From Candidatus Omnitrophota bacterium (GTDB lineage Bacteria; Omnitrophota; Gorgyraeia; Gygaellales; JAHJCI01), in NCBI GenBank assembly GCA_016783355.1, contig JADHWR010000001.1, positions 1 through 64,000 on the forward strand: a stretch of DNA of 64,000 nt. The letters are read 5' to 3'. The notes below the pieces were generated by a model. It searched no databases and was not told where the DNA came from. It saw only the letters and a list, made by a program, of their open reading frames with translations. How positions within the stretch are numbered: the first letter of the stretch is position 1; each line of letters starts with the position of its first letter. Shown here piece by piece: positions 1 to 7,721 of the stretch. Made by a program: the position numbers and the translations under genes.

Positions 1-290
1 ATCTTATTGCTCTTTGCATATACACGTAAACCTGATCGAGAAATACGTTTTAAATTCTTGAGTGCGGGCAGCCCATTTTCAAAATATTTTAAATAAACAC
101 GCAGGTTTTCTTGTTTTTGCTCAGTGCCTGACTCAATGACTTTAAAATTTTCAATATAACCCTCTCTCTTTAAGATATCTAAAATTGATTTTATCATATT
201 AGAAGCGGGAATCTGAGTCCATTCCTTTTTTACGAAAGATGCATTTCTGATTATAGTAAAAATATCAGCGATTAAATCTGTTCTTGCCAT
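1..290 (-). CDS. rpsH: 30S ribosomal protein S8 (partial, 3' end outside window)
   Basis: This gene encodes the N-terminal ~96 residues of ribosomal protein S8, which binds 16S rRNA in the central domain of the small subunit and in many bacteria represses the spc operon. The ATG is at 288-290 and the start reads MARTDLIADIFTIIRNA, the typical S8 opening. The ORF stays open to base 1, so the C-terminus is cut by the window edge. It follows rpsN after only 3 bases, as in the usual rplE-rpsN-rpsH order. The identification is secure from both sequence and position. Confidence 0.95.
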   Translation of the reverse strand, partial: MARTDLIADIFTIIRNASFVKKEWTQIPASNMIKSILDILKREGYIENFKVIESGTEQKQENLRVYLKYFENGLPALKNLKRISRSGLRVYAKSNK

Positions 291-293
291 AGC

Positions 294-479
294 TCACCAA
301 CTTGCCTTCTTTACTCCTGGCAACATTCCCTGCCAGGCTAACTCGCGAAAGCAAATTCGACACAGGCCAAATCTGCGCAGATAACCGCGAGCTCTGCCGC
401 ATATTCTGCAACGATTATACTTTCGTGCAGAAAACTTGGGTTTCTCTTTCCATCTTGCTATCTGTGATTTCTTTGCCAT
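294..479 (-). CDS. rpsN: 30S ribosomal protein S14, zinc-binding type
   Basis: This is a 61-residue S14 of the short, zinc-binding (type Z) form. The zinc ligands are Cys24, Cys27, Cys40 and Cys43 in two CxxC pairs. The long zinc-free form is about 100 residues, so this is the C+ version. S14 sits in the head of the 30S subunit. The gene lies between rplE and rpsH in the standard spc order, with 12 bases to rplE. Confidence 0.97.
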   Translation of the reverse strand: MAKKSQIARWKEKPKFSARKYNRCRICGRARGYLRRFGLCRICFRELAWQGMLPGVKKASW

Positions 480-491
480 TAGCTCCTACCC

Positions 492-1043
492 TTATGACCT
501 CACTTGAAAAGGCATTCCAAATAACTTCAATAATTCATGGGACTCTTCGCTTGATTTAGTATTCTTAAAAACAATAGTTATATTCATTCCCTGAACGCGA
601 CTTACCCGATCATAATCTATCTCAGGAAATATTGTCTGCTCAGAAATTCCCAATGAAAAATTTCCTTTCTTATCAAAAGAAGAATCCGACACACCGCGAA
701 AATCACGAATCCGGGGCAGGACCACATTAATCAACCGATCTAAAAAATCATACATCCTTCCACGGCGCAAAGTAACCTTTAGGCCAACTGCCGCTGCCTC
801 TCTGAGTTTAAAATTGGATATTGCTTTCTTTGCCTTTCGAATAACCGGCATCTGCCCTGTTATTAATGCCAGCTCCTCCTTGCATTTTTCTAAAATCTTA
901 AAATCATTAATTGCCTCGCCCACACCCATATTAACAACAATCTTTTCCAGGCGGGGCACGGCGTATCTGTTCTTTAAATTGGACCTTTCCTGTATCTGAG
1001 GAATAATCTGATTACGGTATTTTTCCAATAGACGTGGTATCAT
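492..1043 (-). CDS. rplE: 50S ribosomal protein L5
   Basis: L5 (183 aa) binds 5S rRNA and contacts the P-site tRNA in the central protuberance. The start at 1043 (MIPRLLEKYRNQ) is chosen over an in-frame ATG at 1112. It matches the family N-terminus and is preceded by a GGGGAAGG ribosome-binding site. The 23 extra residues of the longer frame are translated from a palindromic repeat (1097-1128) and are probably not protein. The length is normal for L5. It is part of the spc operon between rplX and rpsN. Confidence 0.95.
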   Translation of the reverse strand: MIPRLLEKYRNQIIPQIQERSNLKNRYAVPRLEKIVVNMGVGEAINDFKILEKCKEELALITGQMPVIRKAKKAISNFKLREAAAVGLKVTLRRGRMYDFLDRLINVVLPRIRDFRGVSDSSFDKKGNFSLGISEQTIFPEIDYDRVSRVQGMNITIVFKNTKSSEESHELLKLFGMPFQVRS

Positions 1044-1096
1044 AATAATGACCTTCCCCTTGAGCGAGGACAATTTTGGGCTCTGCCGAGACAGGA

Positions 1097-1128
1097 CCCG
1101 TCCCCGTACCATACGGTACGGGGCCCGC
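1097..1128. repeat. Palindrome of the GTACCATACGGTAC family with 5-bp flanking repeats
   Basis: The rplX-rplE gap (1044-1148) holds a 22-bp palindrome at 1102-1123 with arms CCCCGTACC and GGTACGGGG around ATAC. It is flanked by CCCGT (1097-1101) and CCCGC (1124-1128), a 4/5 match that looks like a decayed target duplication. Two closely related copies lie at 61819-61865. In RNA it would fold into a strong hairpin upstream of the rplE ribosome-binding site. Confidence 0.75.
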
Positions 1129-1148
1129 TTGTTTTACTACACAAAGCA

Positions 1149-1460
1149 TCATAGGATATTCTTGCATCTTTTACAAATTCGCACCTTTGTTCCGTCAGCT
1201 AAATTTTTAAAACCTGCACGCACAGGCCGATTGCAATTCTTGCAAATCAACATAAGATTAGATGCGTGAATAGGAGCAGGTATTTGAATAACTCTTGCTT
1301 GCGGCTCCTGCTGAGTGGGACGGCGGTGCTTTGAGACCTTATTTACCCCTTCCACAATTGCACGATTGAGATGAGGGAAAAACCGCAAGACCTTGCCTCT
1401 TTTTCCTTTATCTTTACCGGCAATTACCTCAACCGGATCATCTCTTCTAATCCTAAGCAT
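1149..1460 (-). CDS. rplX: 50S ribosomal protein L24
   Basis: L24 (103 aa) is an assembly-initiating 50S protein. The N-terminal part is a KOW-type domain (VIAGKDKGKRGKVLRFF). The C-terminal third carries two CxxC pairs (Cys73/76 and Cys96/99), giving a zinc-ribbon variant of L24 found in a subset of bacteria. It lies between rplN (20 bases away) and rplE in the spc operon. Confidence 0.96.
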   Translation of the reverse strand: MLRIRRDDPVEVIAGKDKGKRGKVLRFFPHLNRAIVEGVNKVSKHRRPTQQEPQARVIQIPAPIHASNLMLICKNCNRPVRAGFKNLADGTKVRICKRCKNIL

Positions 1461-1480
1461 TATTTTCTTAACCCGCGATG

Positions 1481-1849
1481 TTATAAAACTTCTGGTGCGA
1501 GTGATATAATCTTTGTAAACTGCTTCTCTCTTAATTCTCGTGCTACAGGGCCAAAAACGCGCGTTCCTTTTGGATTTAATTGCTCATCAATAAAAACGCA
1601 GGCATTATGGTCAAACCTAATGCTTGAACCATCGGGTCTTCTTACGCTCTCCCTGGTCCTGACAATAACAGCGCGGCAAACCTCTCCCTTTTTAATCAAG
1701 GCGTTAGCTTGTGATTCTTTCACGTTAACCTTGATGATATCCCCTAATTTAGCAAAGTGTGAACCTTTCTTGCCTAAAACCCCAATGACAGAGGCAATCT
1801 TTGCACCGCTATTATCCGCCACCTTTAAAATTGTGCGCATCTGAATCAT
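1481..1849 (-). CDS. rplN: 50S ribosomal protein L14
   Basis: L14 (122 aa) is the full family length and shows the conserved opening MIQMRTILKVADNSGAK. It lies at the subunit interface and forms intersubunit bridges with 16S rRNA. Its start overlaps the end of rpsQ by 4 bases (ATGA), indicating translational coupling. Standard spc-operon position. Confidence 0.97.
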   Translation of the reverse strand: MIQMRTILKVADNSGAKIASVIGVLGKKGSHFAKLGDIIKVNVKESQANALIKKGEVCRAVIVRTRESVRRPDGSSIRFDHNACVFIDEQLNPKGTRVFGPVARELREKQFTKIISLAPEVL

Positions 1850-2091
1850 TTCAGGACCTCAACAAGACGCCAGCGTTTATCGCGGGATAAAGGCCGGGTT
1901 TCTGCAATCTTTACCCTATCTCTACACTTGGCTCTATTTTTCTCGTCATGTACCTTGAATTTTTTGTACCTTTTAATAACCCGGCCATAGCGTGGATGTT
2001 TTGTTAATCGGGCAACCCTTACCACTATGGTTTTCTGCATCTTATCACTGACAACTATGCCAATACGCGTCTTTCTCTTTGTCTTTTTCAT
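1846..2091 (-). CDS. rpsQ: 30S ribosomal protein S17
   Basis: S17 (81 aa) is a primary 16S rRNA-binding protein. The OB-fold signature is clear (GIVVSDKMQKTIVVRVARL, then HPRYGRVIKRYKKFKVHDE). It overlaps rpmC by 4 bases upstream and rplN by 4 bases downstream, so the three genes are translationally coupled. Nothing unusual is seen. Confidence 0.97.
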   Translation of the reverse strand: MKKTKRKTRIGIVVSDKMQKTIVVRVARLTKHPRYGRVIKRYKKFKVHDEKNRAKCRDRVKIAETRPLSRDKRWRLVEVLK

Positions 2092-2291
2092 TTTACTTTT
2101 TTTAATCTTAACATTGTCTCAATCCGTGCGATACTTTTACGTGTTGCTTTAAATAAATGGGGCTTCTCAACCATTCCGGTATAACGCTGTTGATTCAGCT
2201 TAAATAATTGCTCCTCTAATTGCTTCCTCTTTTCTCTTAATTCCTGCTCTGAGAGAGCCTGTAATTCTTTTATCTTCACCCCATTAGACAT
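2088..2291 (-). CDS. rpmC: 50S ribosomal protein L29
   Basis: L29 (67 aa) is a two-helix protein at the polypeptide exit tunnel. The start at 2291 (MSNGVKIKELQALSEQEL) is chosen because a GGAGGT ribosome-binding site lies about 7 bases upstream. An in-frame ATG at 2315 would add eight residues encoded by a small palindrome (2311-2328). The family motif ETMLR appears near the C-terminus. It overlaps rpsQ by 4 bases. Confidence 0.95.
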   Translation of the reverse strand: MSNGVKIKELQALSEQELREKRKQLEEQLFKLNQQRYTGMVEKPHLFKATRKSIARIETMLRLKKVK

Positions 2292-2309
2292 CAATCTACC
2301 TCCAACCTC

Positions 2310-2329
2310 GTCCACCTACGCGGTGGGAC
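2310..2329. repeat. Small GC-rich hairpin between rplP and rpmC
   Basis: The arms TCCACC (2311-2316) and GGTGGGA (2322-2328) form a short hairpin in an otherwise AT-rich gap, directly before the rpmC ribosome-binding site. It resembles the other GC-rich palindromes scattered through this window, but no second identical copy is present here. Confidence 0.5.
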
Positions 2330-2342
2330 AAAGATACTATCC

Positions 2343-2756
2343 TTACTTATGAAAACGGGAAACGAATTTCGTCTTAAAAGGCAACTTGTAAGCGGCAAGC
2401 CGGAAACAGTAGCGCGCAAAATCTTCAGGAATACCACCCAATTCAAAAAGAATCCTTCCCCTCCTTACCACGCATACCCAATGGTCTAAATCACCCTTAC
2501 CTTTACCCATGCGAGTTTCTGCGGGTTTCTTTGTCACTGATTTGTCTGGAAAAACACGTAGCCATAACTTTCCGCTCTTGCGCAGCTGCCTGGCTAAAAT
2601 TACACGCACAGATTCTATCTGTGAATTCTTAAGCCAGCCGTTCTCTAAGCTCTTTAGACCAAACTCGCCAAAGCCTATCAGGCAACCGCGCGTGGCAATT
2701 CCCTTTCTTTTTCCCCGTTGAGATTTTCTGTATTTAACTCTTTTTGGTGCCAACAT
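2343..2756 (-). CDS. rplP: 50S ribosomal protein L16
   Basis: L16 (137 aa, normal length) lies at the A-site side of the 50S subunit. It shows the typical N-terminus MLAPKRVKYRKSQRGK and the conserved ETRMGKGKG stretch. Its start overlaps the end of rpsC by 23 bases, a longer overlap than usual. Standard S10-operon order. Confidence 0.97.
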   Translation of the reverse strand: MLAPKRVKYRKSQRGKRKGIATRGCLIGFGEFGLKSLENGWLKNSQIESVRVILARQLRKSGKLWLRVFPDKSVTKKPAETRMGKGKGDLDHWVCVVRRGRILFELGGIPEDFARYCFRLAAYKLPFKTKFVSRFHK

Positions 2757-3363
2757 AAATCCACACCTTAACCCCTATTGAGCCGTATGCCGTCTGCGCC
2801 TGCGCATATCCATAATCAATATCTGCCCGTAAGGTAGAAAGAGGAATTTTGCCCTCTCGATAAGTCTCTCGGCGCGCAATCTCCGCACCCCCTAAACGCC
2901 CGGCAACACTAATCCGCACGCCTTCGGCACCGCTTGCTCTTACCTCTTCTATTGCTCGTTTAATCGCTCGCCGAAAAGCCACCCTTTTCTCTAATTGAAA
3001 GCATAAATTCTCACCAACCAACTGCGCGCAAAGACGAGGCTGCTTAATCTCCACAATATCAATGGAAACTTCATTTTTAATTAAATTATTTAAATCCTCT
3101 CTTAAGCGCTCAATATCCTGTCCACGCCGGCCAATAACTATGCCCGGGCGCGCCGTAAAAATCTTAATCTTTACTCGCTCAGATAAACGCTCAATAATTA
3201 TTTCATTTATTGCTGCGTGAATTAAGCGCGATTTTATAAATTTGCGAATTTGATAATCTTCCCAGATATTAACAGAGTACTTCCGCACAGATACAAACCA
3301 ACGGCTCTTCCAGTCTTTCGTGTAACCAATCCTCTGTATTAATGGACTTACCTTCTGCCCCAT
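2734..3363 (-). CDS. rpsC: 30S ribosomal protein S3
   Basis: S3 (209 aa) forms part of the mRNA entry channel and helicase. The KH domain is visible (FTARPGIVIGRRGQDIERL), followed by the C-terminal S3 domain (GVRISVAGRLGGAEIARRE). The opening MGQKVSPLIQRIGY is canonical. It lies 6 bases downstream of rplV and overlaps rplP by 23 bases. Confidence 0.97.
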   Translation of the reverse strand: MGQKVSPLIQRIGYTKDWKSRWFVSVRKYSVNIWEDYQIRKFIKSRLIHAAINEIIIERLSERVKIKIFTARPGIVIGRRGQDIERLREDLNNLIKNEVSIDIVEIKQPRLCAQLVGENLCFQLEKRVAFRRAIKRAIEEVRASGAEGVRISVAGRLGGAEIARRETYREGKIPLSTLRADIDYGYAQAQTAYGSIGVKVWIYVGTKKS

Positions 3364-3369
3364 ATTCCC

Positions 3370-3702
3370 TCACTTCTTAATGTCTAATTCAATCCTTATA
3401 TGCGCAGTTCTGTGTTTAATGGGAACTGCTCTGCCAAAAGCAGCTGCCTTGAATCTTTTCCAGATTGGACCATTATCACAGGTAATCCTGGATATATAAA
3501 GCCCTTCTGCCTTGAACCCCTTTACCTTGGCATTGGCTATGGCTGAATCCAAAATCTTAATCAGATACTCCTTTGCAGACTTATTTATATTCAGTAAAAC
3601 TGCTCTTGCGTATAATGCGCCTCGACCACGGATAAGATCAATAACCTGTCTTACTTTTTTGGGCGAAATCCGCAAAAAGCTTCCTTGTGCTTTTGCAATC
3701 AT
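3370..3702 (-). CDS. rplV: 50S ribosomal protein L22
   Basis: L22 (110 aa) lines the peptide exit tunnel. The family motif SPKKVRQVIDLIRG is near the N-terminus and the loop region ends with HRTAHIRIELD. The first base of its start overlaps the rpsS stop. Length and position are normal for the S10 operon. Confidence 0.97.
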   Translation of the reverse strand: MIAKAQGSFLRISPKKVRQVIDLIRGRGALYARAVLLNINKSAKEYLIKILDSAIANAKVKGFKAEGLYISRITCDNGPIWKRFKAAAFGRAVPIKHRTAHIRIELDIKK

Positions 3703-3989
3703 TACGTCTTCTCCGGCGCTTTCTTTGCTTTCACGCCTCCGTGTTTTCTAAATATTCGCGTAGGAGCAAATTCCCCGAGTTTGTGCCCGACCATATTCTC
3801 AGTAATAAAAACAGGGACATGTTTTCTGCCGTCATGCACAGCAAAAGTCAAACCAACAAAATCAGGAGTAATGGTTGAACGTCTCGACCATGTCTTAATT
3901 GCCTGACGCATGCCTACTCTTTTTGCCTGATCAACCTTCTTTAATAACTTTTCATCAACAAATGGGCCTTTTTTTATTGAACGTGGCAT
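3702..3989 (-). CDS. rpsS: 30S ribosomal protein S19
   Basis: S19 (95 aa) is in the head of the 30S subunit. It starts MPRSIKKGPFVDEKLLKK and contains the conserved GHKLGEFAPTRIFRKHGG segment. It sits 3 bases after rplB and abuts rplV. No anomaly is seen. Confidence 0.97.
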   Translation of the reverse strand: MPRSIKKGPFVDEKLLKKVDQAKRVGMRQAIKTWSRRSTITPDFVGLTFAVHDGRKHVPVFITENMVGHKLGEFAPTRIFRKHGGVKAKKAPEKT

Positions 3990-3992
3990 CTT

Positions 3993-4826
3993 CTACTTCC
4001 TTCTTTTTACAATAAACCGATCAGAATACTTTCCCTTTTTTCTCGTTTTAAACCCCTTTGTCGGCATACCCCAGGGAGAAACCGGATGAGGATTGCCTTG
4101 GCCTGCCTTACCTTCTCCTCCTCCATGGGGATGGTCAACGGGATTCATCGCCACGCCGCGAACGTGCGGCCGAAAACCCAACCACCGCCTCCTGCCTGCT
4201 TTACCATAAGATATCTCGCTATGTTCAACATTTCCTACCTGACCAATAGTGGCATGACATTTTGTAGATATTAACCTTATCTCTCCTGAGGGCAACCGCA
4301 GATGAACAAAGTCTTTTTCACGGGCACTAATTAAAGCGCCTGCTCCTGCACTGCGCACAATCTGACCACCCTTTCCCGCAACCAACTCAACATTATGAAC
4401 CATCATCCCTATCGGTATAAGAGAAAGCAACATGTGATTGCCTGGTTTTAAATCCAGGGCTTCGTTTCTTGAGGAAGCTACCTCATTGCCTATTTTTAAT
4501 CCTAAAGGAGCAAGGATATATCTTTTTTCTTTATCTGGATATTCAACTAAGGCAATGTGTGCCGCACGATTAGGATCATATTCAATTGCGAGAACCTTTG
4601 CCAAAGAGTTGAATTTATCGCGCTTAAAATCAATGAGGCGGTACAATCGCTTATGCGCGCCTCCTCGATAGCGAACAGTTATCCGACCATAAACATTTCT
4701 ACCCCCCGAGCTCTTAAGGGGACGGACTAAAGATTTCTCTGGTCTTTTCTTTGTGAGCTCCTTTGAATCACAAAGTTTAGTCCAGCGTAAACTCGGCGTT
4801 GTCGGTTTAAACTTTTTAATTGCCAT
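3993..4826 (-). CDS. rplB: 50S ribosomal protein L2
   Basis: L2 (277 aa, normal length) is required for subunit joining and peptidyl-transferase activity. The C-terminal motif GVAMNPVDHPHGGGEG contains the conserved histidine. The N-terminal RNA-binding region (GRNVYGRITVRYRGGAHKR) is also intact. The ATG overlaps the rplW stop (TAATG). Confidence 0.98.
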   Translation of the reverse strand: MAIKKFKPTTPSLRWTKLCDSKELTKKRPEKSLVRPLKSSGGRNVYGRITVRYRGGAHKRLYRLIDFKRDKFNSLAKVLAIEYDPNRAAHIALVEYPDKEKRYILAPLGLKIGNEVASSRNEALDLKPGNHMLLSLIPIGMMVHNVELVAGKGGQIVRSAGAGALISAREKDFVHLRLPSGEIRLISTKCHATIGQVGNVEHSEISYGKAGRRRWLGFRPHVRGVAMNPVDHPHGGGEGKAGQGNPHPVSPWGMPTKGFKTRKKGKYSDRFIVKRRK

Positions 4827-5104
4827 TAACTAACCTGTATTTTTCCTCCGAAAGCAAGCGTAACCACAGCCTTTTTATAATCTGGAGTTTTACCCCACTG
4901 AAAACGAACCCTTCTCAATTTACCCGGAGCAACCAACGTATTAACCCTCTTTACCTTTACCTTATAAATTTCTTCTACAGCCTTTTTAATCTGTAATTTG
5001 GAACTGTCTTTTGCCACAAGAAAAAAGTATTTTGCTTGTGCCTCTTGTGCTGCTGATTTTTCTGTGCTCAACAATGCCTTAATCGTGCCTCTGGAAGATG
5101 CCAT
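4826..5104 (-). CDS. rplW: 50S ribosomal protein L23
   Basis: L23 (92 aa) sits at the tunnel exit and docks trigger factor and SRP. The conserved segment KAVEEIYKVKVKRVNTL is present. It starts inside the end of rplD (26-base overlap), so rplD and rplW are coupled. Normal length and order. Confidence 0.96.
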   Translation of the reverse strand: MASSRGTIKALLSTEKSAAQEAQAKYFFLVAKDSSKLQIKKAVEEIYKVKVKRVNTLVAPGKLRRVRFQWGKTPDYKKAVVTLAFGGKIQVS

Positions 5105-5735
5105 TTTTTATCCTCGCCGTTAAAATGCTGAGTGCCGCTTTTGTAATCAGAACTTTATTTACACCCAATATTTCATAAGCATTGGTGCTGCTGGCCAAAT
5201 CAATATTAAAGAATCTAATATTTTTTGTTGCGCGTTTAATATTCTCATCCATCTTTTCTAAAAGCAAGAGTATATTTTTGCTGCCTAATTTCAGATTATC
5301 GAGGAAGACCACAGCTTCTTTTGTCTTCGCCTTATTAATCTTCAACTCTTTGAGAAGTAAAAAGTTATTATCTTTCAATTTCGCATTAAGCGAAGATTTT
5401 AAAGCAAGAATTCTAATTCTCTTTGGTAATGAATAACTAAAATCCCGGGGATGCGGGCCAAAAACAACGCCGCCGCCCCTCCATAGAGGACTTCGTATAG
5501 AGCCAGCGCGCGCTCGGCCTGTTCCCTTCTGTCTCCATGGTTTCGCTCCACTACCAGAAACTTCTTCACGAGTTCGCGTGTTTGCTTGACCCTTACGTTG
5601 ATTGGCACGATACATCCTCACAGCTTGATAAATGACATTCTGATTAACTTGGCCGTCAAAAATCTCCGGGTCTAGCTCTATTTTTTCTACTTTTTTGCCT
5701 TCTTGGCTCAATACAGAAAGTTCAAATTTTGTCAT
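5079..5735 (-). CDS. rplD: 50S ribosomal protein L4
   Basis: L4 (218 aa) is a tunnel-wall protein and in many bacteria the autoregulator of the S10 operon. The extended loop is intact (TRTREEVSGSGAKPWRQKG, then ARAGSIRSPLWRGGG). It begins 14 bases inside the end of rplC and ends 26 bases inside rplW. The length is within family range. Confidence 0.96.
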   Translation of the reverse strand: MTKFELSVLSQEGKKVEKIELDPEIFDGQVNQNVIYQAVRMYRANQRKGQANTRTREEVSGSGAKPWRQKGTGRARAGSIRSPLWRGGGVVFGPHPRDFSYSLPKRIRILALKSSLNAKLKDNNFLLLKELKINKAKTKEAVVFLDNLKLGSKNILLLLEKMDENIKRATKNIRFFNIDLASSTNAYEILGVNKVLITKAALSILTARIKNGIFQRHD

Positions 5736-6162
5736 TCTTCTTTTTTGCTTTCCTGATTCTCACTGTGCTATTTATATGGCCGGGAATTGCACCTTTTATT
5801 GCCAACAGATTGTTGTCTTTATCTATTTTTACTATCTTCAGATTCTGGATAGTAACACGGCGATTTCCCATATGCCCGGGTAAGTGTGTCCCCTTCCAAA
5901 CTCTTCCCGGCTCTGTAGATGGGCCTATAGAGCCAATACGCCGATGGGACGTAGAGCCATGGCCCCCGGGGCCGCCGCTCCAATTCCAACGCTTCATTCC
6001 TCCTTGAAAACCACGGCCTTTGGAAGTACCGCTGACATCAATGCTCTCGCCAATCTTAAGTAGCGAAGACTCGCTAATCTCTACAACAGTCACCGGCAAG
6101 AACTTCCCACTCTCAGAATAAATATGCGTCATCCCTAATTTTTTCCCCGATAAGTCTGGCAT
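5722..6162 (-). CDS. rplC: 50S ribosomal protein L3, internally shortened
   Basis: L3 initiates 50S assembly and reaches into the peptidyl-transferase centre. This protein is 146 aa, against roughly 205-215 aa in most bacteria. The N-terminus (GKKLGMTHIYSESGKFLPVT) and the C-terminal half (VSGTSKGRGFQGGMKRWNW, GSIGPSTEPGRVWKGTHLPG) are well conserved. About 60 residues that normally separate them are absent, the join falling near residue 32 (about base 6066). The frame stays open across the join and both neighbours are intact, so a simple frameshift does not explain it. The start immediately follows rpsJ. Confidence 0.93.
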   Translation of the reverse strand: MPDLSGKKLGMTHIYSESGKFLPVTVVEISESSLLKIGESIDVSGTSKGRGFQGGMKRWNWSGGPGGHGSTSHRRIGSIGPSTEPGRVWKGTHLPGHMGNRRVTIQNLKIVKIDKDNNLLAIKGAIPGHINSTVRIRKAKKKNDKI

Positions 6163-6163
6163 T

Positions 6164-6463
6164 TTATTTAATCTCTACATCCACCCCTGCCGACAGATTC
6201 AATTTTCTTAATGCATCGATTGTTCTGGCTGTCGGTTCTAAAATCTCTAAAAGCCTTTTATGCACGCATAACTGAAATTGCTCGCGCGATTTTTTATCAA
6301 TAACCGGCGAGCGTAAAACCGTATAAATCTCTCTCTTTGTCGGAAGAGGAATCGGCCCAACCAAGTTTGCGCCAGAGCTCTGGACAGTAGCGATAATATC
6401 CTTTACCGCCTGATCCAAAAGACGATAATCATAGGCCTTTAGCTTAATGCGTATCTTTTGCAT
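6164..6463 (-). CDS. rpsJ: 30S ribosomal protein S10
   Basis: S10 (99 aa) acts in the 30S head and also as NusE in antitermination. Family motifs include KLKAYDYRLLDQAVKDI and the GPIPLPTKREIYTVLRSPVIDKKSREQ region. It is the first gene of the S10 operon, 43 bases downstream of tuf. In this genome the str and S10 operons are joined. Confidence 0.97.
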   Translation of the reverse strand: MQKIRIKLKAYDYRLLDQAVKDIIATVQSSGANLVGPIPLPTKREIYTVLRSPVIDKKSREQFQLCVHKRLLEILEPTARTIDALRKLNLSAGVDVEIK

Positions 6464-6506
6464 TTACCCTCGTTTCACTCGGGAGAAACCAGACTCTGGT
6501 TACTAT

Positions 6507-7709
6507 TTATAGAGCAACTTCAGAAACTACACCTGCACCGACAGTACGTCCGCCTTCACGAATAGCAAAGCGCGATTCTTTCTCCATAGCAATCGGTATA
6601 ATCAGCTCTATCTCTAAGCTGACATTATCTCCGGGCATAACCATCTCTACGCCATCAGGTAACTTTGCTATTCCGGTAACATCGGTGGTGCGGAAATAAA
6701 ACTGTGGACGATAACCGCTGAAGAACGGCGTATGTCTTCCTCCCTCTTCCTTGGTTAAAATATATACCTCTGCTTTAAATTTAGTATGTGGAGTAATTGA
6801 ACCAGGATGTGCAATGACCATTCCGCGCTCCAGGGCTTTTTTCTCCACGCCTCTCAGAAGCAGTCCAACATTATCCCCTGCTTGTGCCTCATCAAGAATC
6901 TTTCTAAACATCTCCACGCCTGTAACAACAGACTTAAATGGCTCGGCTCGTAATCCAACAATCTCTATCTCGCTGCCAGTCTTTACCCTGCCACGCTCAA
7001 CCCTGCCTGTGCCAACAGTTCCCCGGCCCTCAATGGAAAAAACATCCTCCACTGCCATCAGAAATGGTTTGTCCAATTGACGAACAGGCATAGGAATAAA
7101 ATCATCTACAGTCTTCATTAACTCTAAAATTGGCGCACATTTGGGACAGTCATCTTTGGCACAACCACAGCTCATCGCGTTTAAAGCACTCCCCTTTACA
7201 ATTGGAATTTTATCCCCGGGAAAATTATATTTAGTCAGCAGCTCCCTAACTTCCATCTCTACCAATTCAATCAATTCCTTATCCTCAACCGTATCTACCT
7301 TATTTAGAAACACAACTATTGCCGGAACATTTACCTGGCGCGCCAGAAGAATATGTTCACGTGTCTGAGGCATCGGTCCATCAGCAGCAGAAACCACAAG
7401 GATTGCTCCATCCATCTGTGCAGCGCCGGTAATCATATTCTTAATGTAGTCGGCATGTCCCGGACAGTCAATGTGAGCGTAATGCCGATTTTCTGTCTGA
7501 TATTCAACGTGGGCGATATTAATTGTTACTCCTCTTTCTTTTTCCTCAGGTGCATTATCAATCGAATCAAATGTCCTTACGGATGCCAATCCCTTTTTAT
7601 TGAGCACCATCGTCATTGCTGAAGTCAATGTCGTCTTTCCATGATCAACATGACCAATGGTCCCAATATTTAAATGTGGCTTTGTCCGGATAAACTTTTC
7701 TTTTGCCAT
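6507..7709 (-). CDS. tuf: Elongation factor Tu with a four-cysteine loop
   Basis: EF-Tu (400 aa) delivers aminoacyl-tRNA to the ribosome. The P-loop GHVDHGKT is at 19-26, DCPGH at 81-85 (catalytic His85) and NKVD at 137-140. Domains 2 and 3 are complete. An unusual feature is the segment SCGCAKDDCPKC at 180-191, where Cys181, Cys183, Cys188 and Cys191 could bind a metal; most EF-Tu proteins have an acidic, cysteine-free loop here. It lies between fusA (12 bases) and rpsJ in the str operon. Confidence 0.97.
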   Translation of the reverse strand: MAKEKFIRTKPHLNIGTIGHVDHGKTTLTSAMTMVLNKKGLASVRTFDSIDNAPEEKERGVTINIAHVEYQTENRHYAHIDCPGHADYIKNMITGAAQMDGAILVVSAADGPMPQTREHILLARQVNVPAIVVFLNKVDTVEDKELIELVEMEVRELLTKYNFPGDKIPIVKGSALNAMSCGCAKDDCPKCAPILELMKTVDDFIPMPVRQLDKPFLMAVEDVFSIEGRGTVGTGRVERGRVKTGSEIEIVGLRAEPFKSVVTGVEMFRKILDEAQAGDNVGLLLRGVEKKALERGMVIAHPGSITPHTKFKAEVYILTKEEGGRHTPFFSGYRPQFYFRTTDVTGIAKLPDGVEMVMPGDNVSLEIELIIPIAMEKESRFAIREGGRTVGAGVVSEVAL

Positions 7710-7721
7710 TATTTACCTCCT

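Noticed and set aside
1044..1112. N-terminal extension of L5
   Set aside because: The extra residues derive from the GTACCATACGGTAC palindrome and a good ribosome-binding site precedes the shorter start.
1371..1844. 157-aa open frame on the plus strand
   Set aside because: It is the complement of rplX/rplN; it has no family resemblance or ribosome-binding site.
5722..6162. L3 shortened by a frameshift or sequencing error
   Set aside because: The frame remains open through the join and conserved L3 sequence continues in the same frame on both sides; a precise in-frame deletion fits better.
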